Of a DNA stretch of 24,324 bases, positions 1 to 8,210 are shown piece by piece; the first letter of the stretch is position 1, and every line of letters starts with the position of its first letter. The notes beneath the pieces were generated by a model. It did not search any database, had not been told where the DNA came from, and saw only the letters and a list, made by a program, of their open reading frames with translations. This DNA comes from Fusobacteriaceae bacterium (GTDB lineage: Bacteria; Fusobacteriota; Fusobacteriia; Fusobacteriales; Fusobacteriaceae): contig JAFGUR010000222.1 in NCBI GenBank assembly GCA_016938425.1, forward strand, positions 1-24,324, given 5' to 3'. A program made the position numbers and the translations under genes.

Positions 1-1
1 A

Positions 2-910
2 ATGTTGGTAGGGAAAAATGAAAATGCTGAAATAATTAGTAATTTATTAGAAGAAAAACAAACATACCACATAGCTGAATGGACCATTTCAGAAAAGTAT
101 AAAGAATTTGAGAGAATAATTAGCGAAAAAAATATTTCAAAATTAATCATTACAGATTCAACAGATGACATAGCTTTTGCAGATGAAATTCTTAGATTGA
201 AATTAAAAGGAATACAAGTTTTTAATTTTATAAATTTTTATGAAAAAATAGAAGAAAAAGTACCTGTACTTGCTATTGATAAAGATTATATTTTATTTGG
301 AAGTGGATATGATATTTTACATGCAACTTTAGATCAAAGAATAAAAAGATTATTAGATTTATTTTTAACTTTATTTGTTGGCATATTAACTTTACCGATA
401 ATGATAATTTCAGCAATAATAGTGAAGCTTGAAAGTAGAGGGCCTGTATTTTTTAGACAAAGCAGGATAGGGCTTGGGAATGAACCGTTTACTATTTATA
501 AGTTTAGAAGTATGAAAGTTCATGATGAGAATGCACATTCAAAGTACGCACAAGATAAAGATGACAGGATAACTAAATTTGGAAAATTTATGCGAAAAAG
601 TAGAATAGATGAACTCCCTCAACTTATAAATGTTTTAAAAGGAGAGATGAGTTTTATCGGACCTCGTGCTGAATGGGATAAGCTTTGTAAAGAATATGAA
701 ACACAAATTCCTTTTTATAAAATAAGACATTCAGTAAAACCAGGGCTAACAGGATGGGCACAAGTAAAATATCCATATGGAATGGGAGTAGAAGATGCCC
801 TTGAAAAATTGAGATATGATTTATATTATATAAAACATCAAAATTTAGCTTTTGATATTATGGTTTTATTTAAAACAGTTAAAATAGTAGTTTTTGGTAG
901 AGGGAAATAA
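2..910 (+). CDS. Polyprenyl-phosphate sugar-1-phosphate transferase (large PGT), 5'-partial
   Basis: Membrane enzyme that transfers a sugar-1-phosphate from a nucleotide sugar to undecaprenyl phosphate, the first step of capsule, exopolysaccharide or O-antigen assembly. The 302 visible residues begin inside a nucleotide-binding-like domain (LVGKNENAEII), so the N-terminal membrane segments almost certainly lie before the window and the ATG at base 2 is probably internal. A catalytic bacterial sugar transferase domain follows: a basic entry plus hydrophobic helix (about 113-142), the YKFRSM motif (166-171), RIDELPQL with the Asp203-Glu204 pair matching the catalytic dyad of PglC, MSFIGPR (216-222) and KPGLTGWAQVKYPYG (246-260). 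The sugar (Gal, Glc or GalNAc type) cannot be told. galE follows after 23 bp and is probably cotranscribed. Confidence 0.93.
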   Translation: MLVGKNENAEIISNLLEEKQTYHIAEWTISEKYKEFERIISEKNISKLIITDSTDDIAFADEILRLKLKGIQVFNFINFYEKIEEKVPVLAIDKDYILFGSGYDILHATLDQRIKRLLDLFLTLFVGILTLPIMIISAIIVKLESRGPVFFRQSRIGLGNEPFTIYKFRSMKVHDENAHSKYAQDKDDRITKFGKFMRKSRIDELPQLINVLKGEMSFIGPRAEWDKLCKEYETQIPFYKIRHSVKPGLTGWAQVKYPYGMGVEDALEKLRYDLYYIKHQNLAFDIMVLFKTVKIVVFGRGK

Positions 911-933
911 TTATTTAAATTAGGAGGAAACCA

Positions 934-1947
934 ATGAAAATACTAGTAACAGGTGGAACAGGTTATATAGGGTCTCATACAACAATAGAACTTTTAAATC
1001 AAGGTCATGAGGTAATTATTGTAGATAATTTTTATAATAGCCATCCTGAAGTTCTCCTTAGAATAGAAGAGTTGAGTGGGAAAGTTCCTAAATTTTATAA
1101 AGAAGATGTAATTAATAGACAAGCATTAGAAAAAATTTTTTCAGAAAATGAAATTGATGCAGTTATTCATTTTGCAGGATATAAAGCTGTTGGGGAGTCT
1201 GTGGAAAAACCTATAGAATACTATTATAATAATCTGACAAGTACATTAACACTTTGTGAAGTGATGAAAAAATTTAATGTTAAAAATTTAATTTTTAGTT
1301 CTTCAGCAACTGTCTATGGATTAAATAATATATCTCCTTTGAAAGAAAATTTACCACTGAGTACAACTAATCCTTATGGGACAACGAAACTTATGATAGA
1401 GCAAATATTAACTGATTTGTACAAATCTGATAATACGTGGAGTATTGCACTTTTAAGATATTTTAATCCTATTGGTGCTCATGAAAGTGGAAGAATAGGA
1501 GAAAATCCAAATGGTATTCCAAATAATTTGATGCCGTATATTACGCAAGTTGCTGTGGGGAAAAGAGAGGTTTTAAGCGTATATGGGAATGATTATGAGA
1601 CAATTGATGGTACTGGAGTTAGAGATTATATCCATGTTGTAGATCTTGCTAAAGGGCATATAAAAGCTTTAGAGAGACATATTGAAATTAATAAAATAGA
1701 GGCTTACAATCTTGGTGGGGGAAAAGGATATAGTGTTTTACAATTGGTAGAAGCTTTTGAAAAAGTAAATGGAGTTAAAATTCCTTATAAAATAGTAGGA
1801 AGAAGAGAAGGAGATGTAGCAGTCTGCTATTCTGATGCAGAGAAAGCTTTAAAAGAACTTAATTGGAAAGCAGAAAAAACGATTGATGATATGTGTAAAG
1901 ATTCATGGAATTGGCAAAAAAATAATCCAAAAGGATATGAAAAATAA
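934..1947 (+). CDS. galE: UDP-glucose 4-epimerase
   Basis: Cytoplasmic NAD-dependent epimerase interconverting UDP-glucose and UDP-galactose, here probably supplying UDP-Gal for the surface polysaccharide locus to its left. The 337 residues match the usual family length. The Rossmann motif GGTGYIG is at 7-13. The catalytic segment FSSSATVYG is at 121-129, with Ser124 in the expected place. The YxxxK pair is Tyr148/Lys152. LRYFNPIGAHESGRIGE and TGVRDYIHVVDLAKGH are typical of GalE rather than of other extended SDR epimerases. A strong Shine-Dalgarno site (AGGAGG) lies 6 bases before the ATG. A hairpin terminator follows, so this is the last gene of its transcript. Confidence 0.95.
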   Translation: MKILVTGGTGYIGSHTTIELLNQGHEVIIVDNFYNSHPEVLLRIEELSGKVPKFYKEDVINRQALEKIFSENEIDAVIHFAGYKAVGESVEKPIEYYYNNLTSTLTLCEVMKKFNVKNLIFSSSATVYGLNNISPLKENLPLSTTNPYGTTKLMIEQILTDLYKSDNTWSIALLRYFNPIGAHESGRIGENPNGIPNNLMPYITQVAVGKREVLSVYGNDYETIDGTGVRDYIHVVDLAKGHIKALERHIEINKIEAYNLGGGKGYSVLQLVEAFEKVNGVKIPYKIVGRREGDVAVCYSDAEKALKELNWKAEKTIDDMCKDSWNWQKNNPKGYEK

Positions 1948-1984
1948 TTGGTAGTTTTTAGAATAAAATTATCCAAAATATTTC

Positions 1985-2022
1985 AAAGGCTGGTACTAAA
2001 GTTTCCAGTCTTTTAATTTTTT
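1985..2022 (+). terminator. Intrinsic terminator after galE
   Basis: Stem AAAGGCTGG (1985-1993) pairs with CCAGTCTTT (2005-2013) with one G-U pair and an 11-nt loop, followed by TTTTAATTTTTT. It closes the sugar transferase-galE unit. Confidence 0.8.
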
Positions 2023-2113
2023 AAATTCAAAAAAATTGTATTATGTAAAAAATAGATTTTTTTTGTAAAAGAATAAAATATAGAAAATGTTAAAAAATGG
2101 TTAAAATTTTGAC

Positions 2114-2142
2114 TTGAAAAAATATGTAATATTTGATATCAT
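2114..2142 (+). promoter_or_regulatory. Sigma-70-type promoter for the GT4 gene
   Basis: TTGAAA at 2114-2119, a 17-bp spacer and TATCAT at 2137-2142, each 5/6 to consensus. The start point would be near 2149, giving a leader of about 50 nt before the glycosyltransferase at 2199. Confidence 0.6.
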
Positions 2143-2198
2143 CTTAAATAGATGATTATATTTATAATATTTTTATATATAGAGGAGTTTATGCTCAA

Positions 2199-3380
2199 AT
2201 GAAAAAAAGAATAGCTTTTGTACATAATGCCGTTTGGGAAATGTACAATTTTAGAGGAGACCTTTTAAAAGAACTTAGTAATAAAGGTTATGATGTGACA
2301 GTAATCTGTCCGCCAGATGAAAAGAATGAACATTTTATTACAGAAGAGCTGGGTTTAAAATTGATAACAGTTCCAATGAATAGAAAAGGAACAAATTTTA
2401 AAGAAGAATTTAAATTTACAAAAAATCTTCACAAAATTTATAAGGAAGAAAAATTTGATTTGATTTTTCATTATACAATTAAGCCTAATATTTTTGGAAC
2501 AATTGCAGCTAAGTTAGCAGGTGCAAAGTCAATAGCAATAACTACGGGATTAGGGTATGCTTTTATGCATAATAATTTAACAAGTTATATAGCTAGATTT
2601 TTATATAAATTTTCATTAACTTTTGCTCAAGAAGTGTGGTTTTTAAACGATGATGATATGAAAATTTTCTTAGAAAATGACTTAGTTACAGAAGGACAAG
2701 CATTTAAACTACCAAGTGAAGGAATTAATTTAAAAAGATTTTCTCCGCAAGTAAAAGAAAAAGATGATAAAACAACTTTTTTAATGATTGCAAGAGTTTT
2801 GTATGATAAAGGATTTAAAGAATTTGTAGAAGCTGCTAAAATGATTAAAGAAACTCATAAAGATATAGAATTTCAATTATTGGGAGCTTTAGATAAAGGA
2901 AATCCTACAGGAGTTCCAGAAGAAGAAGTTTTAAAAGCTGTAAATGAAAAAATAATTAATTATCTCGGAACAACAAAGGATGTTGTACCAGTAATAGCTA
3001 AAGTAGACTGTTTAGTTTTACCAAGCTATAGAGAAGGTGTTTCTAGGGTTCTTATGGAAGCTGCCGCTATGGGGAAACCTATTATAGCAACTAATGTTAC
3101 AGGATGTAGAGAGGTTGTTGATAATGGGGAAACTGGTTTCTTATGTAAGCTTAAAAGTTCTAAAGATTTGTCAGAAAAAATGGGAAAATTAATTTCATTA
3201 ACTCATGAAGAAAGAGTTTTGATGGGTCAAAAAGGTAGAGAAAAAGTTGCAGAAGAAATGGAATTAGAAAAAATAATTGATATTTATGATTATAAAATTT
3301 TAAAAATTACTGGAGAAAAACAAGGGCTTACTTTGGATTTAGAAGAATTTTTATCTATTAGAAAAAAACAGAGAATATAA
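2199..3380 (+). CDS. GT4-family glycosyltransferase
   Basis: Retaining GT-B glycosyltransferase, probably adding a sugar to a lipid-linked polysaccharide intermediate on the cytoplasmic face of the membrane. It has 393 residues, slightly longer than usual because of an extra C-terminal tail (about 370-393). The N-terminal acceptor domain starts at RIAFVHNAVWEMYNFRGDL. The second Rossmann domain carries VLYDKGFKEFVEAA (200-213). The E-x7-E signature is at Glu279/Glu287 in YREGVSRVLMEAAAMGKP, followed by ATNVTGCREVV. Donor and linkage cannot be inferred. Its SD (AGAGGAG, 2181-2187) is 11 bases from this ATG but only 3 from an upstream ATG (2191), whose three-codon frame stops in an ATGA overlap with this start. 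It has its own promoter and terminator. Confidence 0.88.
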   Translation: MKKRIAFVHNAVWEMYNFRGDLLKELSNKGYDVTVICPPDEKNEHFITEELGLKLITVPMNRKGTNFKEEFKFTKNLHKIYKEEKFDLIFHYTIKPNIFGTIAAKLAGAKSIAITTGLGYAFMHNNLTSYIARFLYKFSLTFAQEVWFLNDDDMKIFLENDLVTEGQAFKLPSEGINLKRFSPQVKEKDDKTTFLMIARVLYDKGFKEFVEAAKMIKETHKDIEFQLLGALDKGNPTGVPEEEVLKAVNEKIINYLGTTKDVVPVIAKVDCLVLPSYREGVSRVLMEAAAMGKPIIATNVTGCREVVDNGETGFLCKLKSSKDLSEKMGKLISLTHEERVLMGQKGREKVAEEMELEKIIDIYDYKILKITGEKQGLTLDLEEFLSIRKKQRI

Positions 3381-3409
3381 AAGGCATATTATTGTGCCTT
3401 TTTATTTTT
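3380..3409 (+). terminator. Intrinsic terminator after the GT4 gene
   Basis: Stem AAAGGCA (3380-3386) with TGCCTTT (3395-3401), then a T-rich tail TTTTATTTTT. It is directly followed by the long palindrome at 3421-3470, so two terminators lie in series. Confidence 0.8.
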
Positions 3410-3420
3410 CCATGAAATAT

Positions 3421-3470
3421 AACGATTAAAAAATGGTGTTAGCAAATGCTAACACCATTTTTTAATCGTT
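3421..3470. terminator. Perfect 24-bp-arm palindrome, bidirectional terminator
   Basis: The two 24-base arms (3421-3444 and 3447-3470) are exact reverse complements around AA. Each strand reads a stem ending in ACACCATTTTTT, so it can terminate transcription from either side of these convergent genes. The right arm contains the last two sense codons (AAC GAT) and the stop of the leftward gene. Confidence 0.85.
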
Positions 3471-5237
3471 ATAATATCCAAAACTCTCTAATCTTTTCAG
3501 TAAAGTTTTTACATTGTCTTTTTGAATAACAATGTGATACCCTTCTGCTTTATAAATTAAATCTTTTATTATAGTATCTTTTACAATTAAATCTAGTAAG
3601 TTTTTATCATCTTTCAATTTAAATACAATTAAATCTTCGCAAAATTTTATAGAGTTATTTTTTCTTTTAATATCCTCAAAGAAATCTTGCCAAAGAGGAG
3701 GTAAATCAAAGGAAATTTTATTCTTAAAGTCCTCAATTCTTTTAGATAATTCATTTCCATTTTCAATATTTCTCAAAATACTTTGATAATCTATTTTATA
3801 TTTATTTGCTCCTATTTTAGTTCCGATTTGTTCTAAGAACATGAATTTCATAGGAGCTTCGCCTATAATAGTAACGATTAATCTTTCTTCATCAAGATAT
3901 ACTTCTGCTTCTTCTGAATTTTCTCCAAAATCATATTCATTTTTTCTTCCTAAGACATATTCTCCTAATTTTGTTAAACGAACATATTTTATCCCATCAT
4001 ATTTGCTTAAATATCCATTTTTTAAATATAAACCATTTTTCATTGTAGGAGTGTCGATGTACAAATCAAATATTCCAAAACTTCCAAGTATCCCTATCAA
4101 GCTTTTAAAAAGTGGGACTACAATGTATTCATTATAATTTTCATAATTATAAATTTTAGTTCTGCCATAATCAGCTTCATTTATATATACATGGTCATAT
4201 ATATTTTGAGGACTGATTATTTCACATTTTAAGTTTCTAAAATTTATATAATTCAAAATATTTTCTACAGAAATTACTGAATCGCTTGGTATTTCTAGAC
4301 AAACTTTTTTCAAAGTCTCTAAGACTTCTTCCAAATGTTCCTCTTCATTCCATATATTTTTAACACCTTTTAGATAATTTAAAAATTTTGTTGTAAAATT
4401 AAATTTGTCTTTATTAAAAATGTTTCCACTAAAAAAATCATTGAAAATATTTTTAGCATTTGTTCCTATTAAGTATTTTTCATTCAACAATTCATTTTTC
4501 ATACTAAGTAAAAAAAGAGCAATTGTTTCTGTTTTTAAATATTCTAAATCTCCACCTTGATCTTCATAACATTCTTGAATTTCTCCGTATTTTCTTAAAT
4601 CTTTTTTAGATACTTTTAAAAGCTTATTACTTGAAGAAAGTTTAATTTCTCCCATTAAATAAAAATTTAAATAAACCCTTATTTTTTTCAAAAATTCTTC
4701 TTCACTTGTTAAAAAATATTCAAAAACTGGATTTTCAACTTTATTTATATAATAATCTTTTGGTTTATCTAAATATTCTCTAATAGTTTTTATAATTTCA
4801 TCTGGAAGATAAAAATATGTTCTATTTTCTTCGCTCCAAGAATCTCCTATTGAAAAATTAAACAAAAGGTACTCTTCTTTAGGTTCCGTTTTATTTTTAT
4901 AATTTTCTTTTACTATTGTAAGAAGTTCTTTTTTTTCAATATCATCTAAATAGTATTTGCCTTTCCAAGCTAGATGTAAAAATATTTTTTGAATTTTTTC
5001 AGGAAGTTTTTCAAAAATTTGTTTAAATGAACTTTCATTCCCATAAAAATCAAATAATAAATTTGTAAAAATTTCCTTTTTACTACTATCTCCAATGGCA
5101 ATTACATCGAAAAATCCAAGGTTTACACCTATATATGATGAAGCTATCCAATCTTTCAAATATCTATCATATAATTTTAATAAAGTAACTTTTCTATAAT
5201 TTTGGTCTAAAACTTTTTTTAAGGCAAATTCACTCAT
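3462..5237 (-). CDS. Uncharacterised SNF2-operon partner protein (591 aa), possible helicase-associated winged-helix protein
   Basis: I do not recognise this protein firmly. It has no signal peptide or clear membrane segment, is rich in Lys, Glu, Asn and Ile, and is probably cytoplasmic. Residues about 372-432 read like a winged-helix unit: LFKSLIGILGSFGIFDLYID, then KYVRLTKLGEYVLGR, the 'LTxLGxYVL' pattern seen in helicase-associated wHTH regions. The last 60 residues (EDLIVFKLKDDKNLLDLIVKD to LLKRLESFGY) resemble, from memory, the end of the XPB/Ssl2-like 'helicase-associated' domain. The gene lies 23 bp downstream of the SNF2 ATPase, with its own SD (AGGAGA, 5241-5246), so the two are one operon and likely act together on DNA. 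It has no ATPase motifs of its own. Function unknown. Confidence 0.8.
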   Translation of the reverse strand: MSEFALKKVLDQNYRKVTLLKLYDRYLKDWIASSYIGVNLGFFDVIAIGDSSKKEIFTNLLFDFYGNESSFKQIFEKLPEKIQKIFLHLAWKGKYYLDDIEKKELLTIVKENYKNKTEPKEEYLLFNFSIGDSWSEENRTYFYLPDEIIKTIREYLDKPKDYYINKVENPVFEYFLTSEEEFLKKIRVYLNFYLMGEIKLSSSNKLLKVSKKDLRKYGEIQECYEDQGGDLEYLKTETIALFLLSMKNELLNEKYLIGTNAKNIFNDFFSGNIFNKDKFNFTTKFLNYLKGVKNIWNEEEHLEEVLETLKKVCLEIPSDSVISVENILNYINFRNLKCEIISPQNIYDHVYINEADYGRTKIYNYENYNEYIVVPLFKSLIGILGSFGIFDLYIDTPTMKNGLYLKNGYLSKYDGIKYVRLTKLGEYVLGRKNEYDFGENSEEAEVYLDEERLIVTIIGEAPMKFMFLEQIGTKIGANKYKIDYQSILRNIENGNELSKRIEDFKNKISFDLPPLWQDFFEDIKRKNNSIKFCEDLIVFKLKDDKNLLDLIVKDTIIKDLIYKAEGYHIVIQKDNVKTLLKRLESFGYYND

Positions 5238-5260
5238 AATTCTCCTACTTTCTTTACTCT

Positions 5261-8023
5261 CTATTCTCCTAAAATATACTCAATATCTTCTTGAGTCAAA
5301 CTTTTAAAAGAACCACTATCATCTGATATTAAATCATCAAATAATTTACTTTTTTCATTTTGTAGAGTCAATATTTTTTCTTCAATAGTTCCTTTACTAA
5401 TTAGTTTATAGGAAAATACTGTATTTTTTTGACCCATTCTATGGCTTCTGTCAACTGCTTGATCTTCTGCAGTTTTATTCCACCAAGGATCATAAATAAA
5501 TATTGTATCAGCAGAAGTTAAATTTAAGCCAACTCCCCCTGTTTTTAAAGTCATTACAAAGACTTTATATTTTTTATCTTTTTGAAATTTATCAACAAGT
5601 TCTTGTCTGTTCTTAGTAGCTCCTGTCATTGATAAATATTTAATCTCCATGTCATCAAGATCACTACAAATGTTTTCTATTGTTTTTATGAAGTTTGTAA
5701 AAATTAAAATTTTATGGTTACTATATACAGCTTCTTTTATGTTTTCTAAAAGAATTCCTCTTTTACTTGAGGTAATTACATCTGCTGATTTACTTTCAGG
5801 ATTTGATGCAATTTGTCTTAGTTCATTTAAAGCCTGTAATATGAAAAATTGAGATTTTCCAATACCATGTTCTTTAACATGAGTATTAACTAAATTGTAA
5901 TAAAAATTTCTTCTCTCTTCGTATAATTTTTTTTGTTTTGGATTCATTTCTATATATAAAGTTTGTTCAACTTTTTCTGGTAATTCTTTTAAAACTTGCT
6001 TTTTAGTTCTTCTAAGTATAAATGGATATATCTTTTTACGAAGTTCTGCGATGACCTCTCTATCATTTTCTTTTTGAATTGGTGACACATAAAAATTATT
6101 AAACTCTTCAGCAGAACCAAACATTTTAGGGTTTAAAAATTTAAAAAGTGAATATAACTCACTCAAATTATTTTCAACAGGTGTTCCAGATAATGCAAGT
6201 CTGTGCTGTGTATTTAAAAGCATTACAGCTTTCGTAGATTGAGAGTTTATATTTTTAATGTTTTGGGATTCATCTAATACAACAATTTCAAATTCTAGTT
6301 TAGAAAATTTTTCAACATCATTTCTAACTGTTCCATAGGTTGTAAGGATAACTTGGTTATCTAAAACTTCTTCTAAACTTCTTGTTGTTCCATAATAAAT
6401 ACCAACTGTTAATTTAGGATTAAATCTTTTAATTTCATTTTCCCAGTTGTAAATTAATGATTTTGGCATTACTATAAGAGCTGGTTTTCTAGCTTTTGGA
6501 TAAATATATGATAAAAGAGAAATGGTTTGTATGGTTTTTCCTAACCCCATATCATCAGCTAAACAACCACCTAAATTATTCATATATAAATATGCTAACC
6601 ATTTATAACCATACTCTTGATATTCTCTAAGCGTAGCATTTATAGCCGGTTCTTGAATGTCTAAATTAAATAATTTATTAAAGCCTAAAAATAATTCCTT
6701 ACTTTGTCTAAATTCAGTAGTATAAGATTTTTCGTCAATCATATCTTCTATTAATGGCAAGTCAAAAATAGAAATTTTAGATTTCCCGTCACCTTTATTT
6801 TTCTTAAATAATCTTTCTAGTTTGTCAATATATTTTTTATTTAATAATGCAGAACTACCATCACTAAGAGTTATATATGAATTTTCTTTAAAGGTTGCAA
6901 TTAAATCAAAAATAGAAAATTGCTCTCCTTCTACCTCAACCTTTACATCCCCTTCTAAAAAGTTTATTGAGTGGGAAAAAGTTGTTATTAATTTTGGTTT
7001 TGAAGTTTTTATATTATATTTTTTAAATTTATCAGTTCCAATTATTTTGTATTTTGAAAGTAAATTTGATAGTTCTTTTGTAATAAAATCTTTTGCTAAA
7101 GTTTCATGCATAATTATTAAATTACCATCTAAATAATAACTATCTCTTAATTTTAAATTTCTTTGGTATTTAACTATTATTTTTAAAATTTCAGCAATAT
7201 ATTCATCTGGTTTATCATTTAAAACATCATTAATAATAATTTTCTGCTCTAAATCATTAACAGTAATGACATTTTTAATATCATATTCCTCTAAAAAGTC
7301 ATTTTCCATATTCGCAATATATGAACCAACTTTTAAATATAAAGATTTATCTCTATCGATTTTTTCTATAACTAATAAAGGCCTTGCTTCAATTTGTTTT
7401 CCTTCTATTATTTCATAATCCTTGTATTCTATCTCTATTTCATCAAAGTAGGAGTACATAACAGTTAGAAATTTTTCCAATTCTTTAATAGGAAAAGAGG
7501 TATTTAAATCTTTTATGTTTAAATAGTTATCTCCTATACTTTTTATTTCAAAAAGTTTATTTCCAACTAAGCAACTATCTTCTGTTAAAAACATAATTTC
7601 TGAATATTCATTATCTAGAAGGAGTGTAGATTTTATTTCTTCTTCAGATAAATTTTCTATTTGTAAAGTTAGTTTTTTAATTCCTTCAACGAATTCTATT
7701 TTTTCATTATTATCATTAATAAATTTATCAGATTTTTTTAGTAAATCTAATAAAAATGGGTGTTCATTTAAATAGATCTCATTGGATAAATTGCTCCAAG
7801 AAATGACAAAGGAATTATTTTCTTTAATTCCGTCAATAGCTTTTATAATCTCTCTACTATTTCTATCGAAATTATCTGTAATTAAATCCTTTAGTTCTTT
7901 GCCTTCAAAATCAACTATTTTTATAAAATAGCCATTTTCATTAGAAAACAATTTAAAATAAATATTTTCTACTAATTCCTTATTTTTCTTTTTATGACTA
8001 TTATTTCTTAGATTCTCAAACAT
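5261..8023 (-). CDS. Bacterial SNF2-family DNA-dependent ATPase/helicase-like protein
   Basis: A 920-aa Swi2/Snf2 ATP-dependent translocase that would remodel protein-DNA or RNA polymerase complexes. Residues 1 to about 450 form an N-terminal region. Its later part (FLEGDVKVEVEGEQFSIFDLIATFKENSYITL, 355-386) fits the bacterial SNF2-associated domain. I see no CxCx(n)CxH SWIM zinc finger. The helicase core follows: LREYQEYGYKWL (465-476), Walker A DDMGLGKTIQ (490-499), motif Ia PALIVMPKSLIYNWENE, Walker B DESQNIKN (584-591, Ser where DEAQ/DEAH is usual), motif III SGTPVENNLSELYSL (612 on), then motifs V/VI with TGGVGLNLTSAD and QAVDRSHRMGQ. The start has GAGGT six bases upstream. It is the first gene of an operon under the 8060-8088 promoter. 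Confidence 0.92.
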   Translation of the reverse strand: MFENLRNNSHKKKNKELVENIYFKLFSNENGYFIKIVDFEGKELKDLITDNFDRNSREIIKAIDGIKENNSFVISWSNLSNEIYLNEHPFLLDLLKKSDKFINDNNEKIEFVEGIKKLTLQIENLSEEEIKSTLLLDNEYSEIMFLTEDSCLVGNKLFEIKSIGDNYLNIKDLNTSFPIKELEKFLTVMYSYFDEIEIEYKDYEIIEGKQIEARPLLVIEKIDRDKSLYLKVGSYIANMENDFLEEYDIKNVITVNDLEQKIIINDVLNDKPDEYIAEILKIIVKYQRNLKLRDSYYLDGNLIIMHETLAKDFITKELSNLLSKYKIIGTDKFKKYNIKTSKPKLITTFSHSINFLEGDVKVEVEGEQFSIFDLIATFKENSYITLSDGSSALLNKKYIDKLERLFKKNKGDGKSKISIFDLPLIEDMIDEKSYTTEFRQSKELFLGFNKLFNLDIQEPAINATLREYQEYGYKWLAYLYMNNLGGCLADDMGLGKTIQTISLLSYIYPKARKPALIVMPKSLIYNWENEIKRFNPKLTVGIYYGTTRSLEEVLDNQVILTTYGTVRNDVEKFSKLEFEIVVLDESQNIKNINSQSTKAVMLLNTQHRLALSGTPVENNLSELYSLFKFLNPKMFGSAEEFNNFYVSPIQKENDREVIAELRKKIYPFILRRTKKQVLKELPEKVEQTLYIEMNPKQKKLYEERRNFYYNLVNTHVKEHGIGKSQFFILQALNELRQIASNPESKSADVITSSKRGILLENIKEAVYSNHKILIFTNFIKTIENICSDLDDMEIKYLSMTGATKNRQELVDKFQKDKKYKVFVMTLKTGGVGLNLTSADTIFIYDPWWNKTAEDQAVDRSHRMGQKNTVFSYKLISKGTIEEKILTLQNEKSKLFDDLISDDSGSFKSLTQEDIEYILGE

Positions 8024-8059
8024 TATTTACCTCATTATCTATAGATATCATTAACATAC

Positions 8060-8088
8060 ATTATATCATAGTTACTCCCTTTTGACAA
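8060..8088 (-). promoter_or_regulatory. Extended -10 promoter of the SNF2 operon
   Basis: On the minus strand TTGTCA (8083-8088), a 17-bp spacer and TATAAT (8060-8065), with TGA directly before the -10 (extended -10). It lies about 40 bases before the SNF2 start. One mismatch to full consensus suggests constitutive, fairly strong transcription. Confidence 0.8.
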
Positions 8089-8150
8089 ACCTTGTTTATT
8101 TTTTCTTTCTAACACATATCCTTTGATTTTATTTGGTTAATGTAAAAGTA

Positions 8151-8177
8151 AAAAGGAAGAGATTTTCTCTTCCTTTA
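8151..8177 (-). terminator. Intrinsic terminator after the fused activator gene
   Basis: A 10-bp stem (8152-8161 with 8167-8176) and 5-nt loop. On the minus strand the stem is followed by a T tract. It separates the 8211-12491 gene from the SNF2 operon that reads in the same direction. Confidence 0.8.
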
Positions 8178-8210
8178 AGTAAATAGTTTTTTGTTTAGGG
8201 AACAACATTC

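Noticed and set aside
3841..7136. Plus-strand open frames at 3841, 5649 and 6822 opposite the SNF2 operon
   Set aside because: Antisense shadows of conserved coding sequence without promoter, ribosome site or recognisable protein features.
3462..8023. Restriction-modification or known anti-phage system around the SNF2 gene
   Set aside because: No methyltransferase, nuclease or other defence gene is adjacent; only the unknown partner is in the operon.
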